From NCBI GenBank assembly GCA_013398295.1, contig VZSF01008207.1:71024-135023 (forward strand): a DNA stretch of 64,000 nucleotides. Direction: 5' to 3'. Every line of letters starts with the position of its first letter. The stretch's first letter is position 1. The translations under genes were made by a program, and so were the position numbers. The notes beneath the pieces are model-generated. The model did not search any database and was not told the DNA's origin. It worked only from the letters and a program-made list of their open reading frames with translations. This document shows, piece by piece, positions 63,001-64,000 of this stretch. This DNA is from Chionis minor. Lineage: Eukaryota > Chordata > Aves > Charadriiformes > Chionididae.

Positions 63001-64000
63001 TTACTAATAAATCAAGACTTGAGTGAAGACTCCTTTATCTAATTTCCAGTCTTGAAATTTCTAACAGTCTTGAAAGCTGTAAAACAATATTCTTTCTTTT
63101 TTTCTGCATCTGTGGACAGTATTTTAAACTATGTTCTTCTTTCAGGCAAGCCTGATGGATGGATTATTAAGATCATGAAACCATTCTCCTGTATTACTTC
63201 ATAAACGTATGATCTTGACAAAACTTCCGTTTCAGAAGCAAGTAGCACAAACAGAGCTTATTGGAGGAAAAAGGTCAAAAAAACCCTAAGAAAATAGACA
63301 GAAAAATTTGTCTTTCTCCTAGGGCTGCGATGAGTGTCTATATTCAACGAGGAAAGAAAATATCTTCTGGCACAAGATCAGTACTTCATCAGAGAGTTAT
63401 ATCCAATGCCAGTAAAATGGCTTGTAAGCCTGTTTGATACTCCTGACACCTGCATTTACACCAGTATATCAAACAACTATTTGGTCTGAGGGCATCAAGT
63501 CCTGGTTTACTCCAGTGAAGAGTAAAATTCTTCTAGCCACTGAAGTATTATCTGCATGTTACTCCTCCAGTGTTCGTAAATCTCACTTTCACTGTAACAG
63601 TCACATTGCGCAATACACATCCTTAAAATGAAGCTGGTTCTGTAGCAACTGGTTTCTACTTCAGACATCGGAGAAAATCAAGAAATCGAGTCTTAGGTTT
63701 AAACAAAGCAACTATATGGGCGAAATATTTTAGCTGAAAGATGATGCAGCAGTACAAAAAGACGTTGCTTTCTTTCACTAAGCTTACAGCCCATCAAAGT
63801 CTACCAATAAGTTTCAGGGGCTTAGAAACAGGCGAATGAAATTCCATTTTGAAATTTTAACTGCCTATTCAAGGATTTGAATAAAGATAGTAAATTAATG
63901 GATGGAAAGCATTACAGTCAGGTAGAATGAATTCCGAAGCTTTTCTAAGGTCATGTAATACGCAATTTAATGAATTACCCAATACCCCAAAAGAAGAATG
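57061..64000 (-). other. HLCS: Long HLCS intron, last segment
   Basis: AT-rich sequence with no supported gene. One undetermined base lies at 57852, inside two opposing random-looking open stretches (57537-57881, 57721-58035). An A/C-rich stretch at 59239-59314 is listed separately. Short open stretches at 59988-60239, 61037-61273, 62322-62522 and 63434-63631 resemble no family I know. Confidence 0.55.
59239..59314. repeat. A/C-rich low-complexity stretch
   Basis: Nearly only A and C for about 75 bp, with irregular CCAAAA/ACC units (aaaccaccaaaacaaccc and similar). In the HLCS transcript it would be a G/U-rich tract. Confidence 0.9.

Larger units (their letters stand above)
1..64000 (-). other. 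HLCS: HLCS transcription unit (internal part)
   Basis: Three minus-strand exons at the low-coordinate end encode consecutive pieces of the eukaryotic biotin-protein ligase core. The gene therefore runs from beyond base 64000 (5' side) to beyond base 1 (3' side). HLCS attaches biotin to the acetyl-CoA, pyruvate, propionyl-CoA and methylcrotonyl-CoA carboxylases, through biotinyl-5'-AMP, in cytosol and mitochondria. Neither start codon, stop codon, promoter nor poly(A) site is in the window. That the whole window belongs to this gene is inferred: HLCS is known to have very long introns, and no exon of a different gene could be supported between 4511 and 64000. Confidence 0.75.

Overview
The window looks like vertebrate nuclear DNA, most likely from a bird or other sauropsid. 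It is AT-rich and intron-like. It carries decayed CR1-family LINEs, the typical avian retroposon, and split exons with consensus splice sites. There are no bacterial-style operons, and I found no tRNA, rRNA or CRISPR array. The only gene I recognise with confidence is HLCS (holocarboxylase synthetase, the biotin-protein ligase), on the minus strand. Three consecutive internal exons of its catalytic domain sit in the first 4.5 kb: 4443-4510, 3286-3446 and 64-178, in transcription order. They join in one open frame with canonical AG/GT boundaries. Together they carry the GKGRGGN biotin-binding loop, the KWPND motif and the GGVLV motif. The 3' end of the gene lies beyond base 1 and its 5' part beyond base 64000.

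Layout: 64-178, 3286-3446 and 4443-4510 are HLCS exons separated by introns of about 3.1 kb and 1.0 kb. From 4511 to 64000 I found no further HLCS exon. The exon expected next upstream should encode the start of the ligase core, just before LMFELPEE, and was not seen. I therefore read the remaining ~59 kb as one very long HLCS intron. This is inference.

Inside that intron are a ~1.8 kb decayed CR1 on the plus strand (about 7850-9645), an older CR1-like reverse-transcriptase remnant on the minus strand (about 16490-16952) and a likely CR1 3' end remnant on the minus strand (about 56968-57060). There are also short tandem repeats, a 60-bp homopurine tract and several perfect hairpins. No independent protein-coding gene is firmly supported in the intron. 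A few open stretches stand out from the random background: a 217-codon ORF at 21018-21671, and minus-strand fragments at 15215-15402, 31265-31492 and 44066-44224. They are listed as low-confidence candidates.

I saw no new biological system. The most useful results are the exon-level HLCS annotation, the dating value of the CR1 layers and a handful of unexplained open frames and local composition islands.
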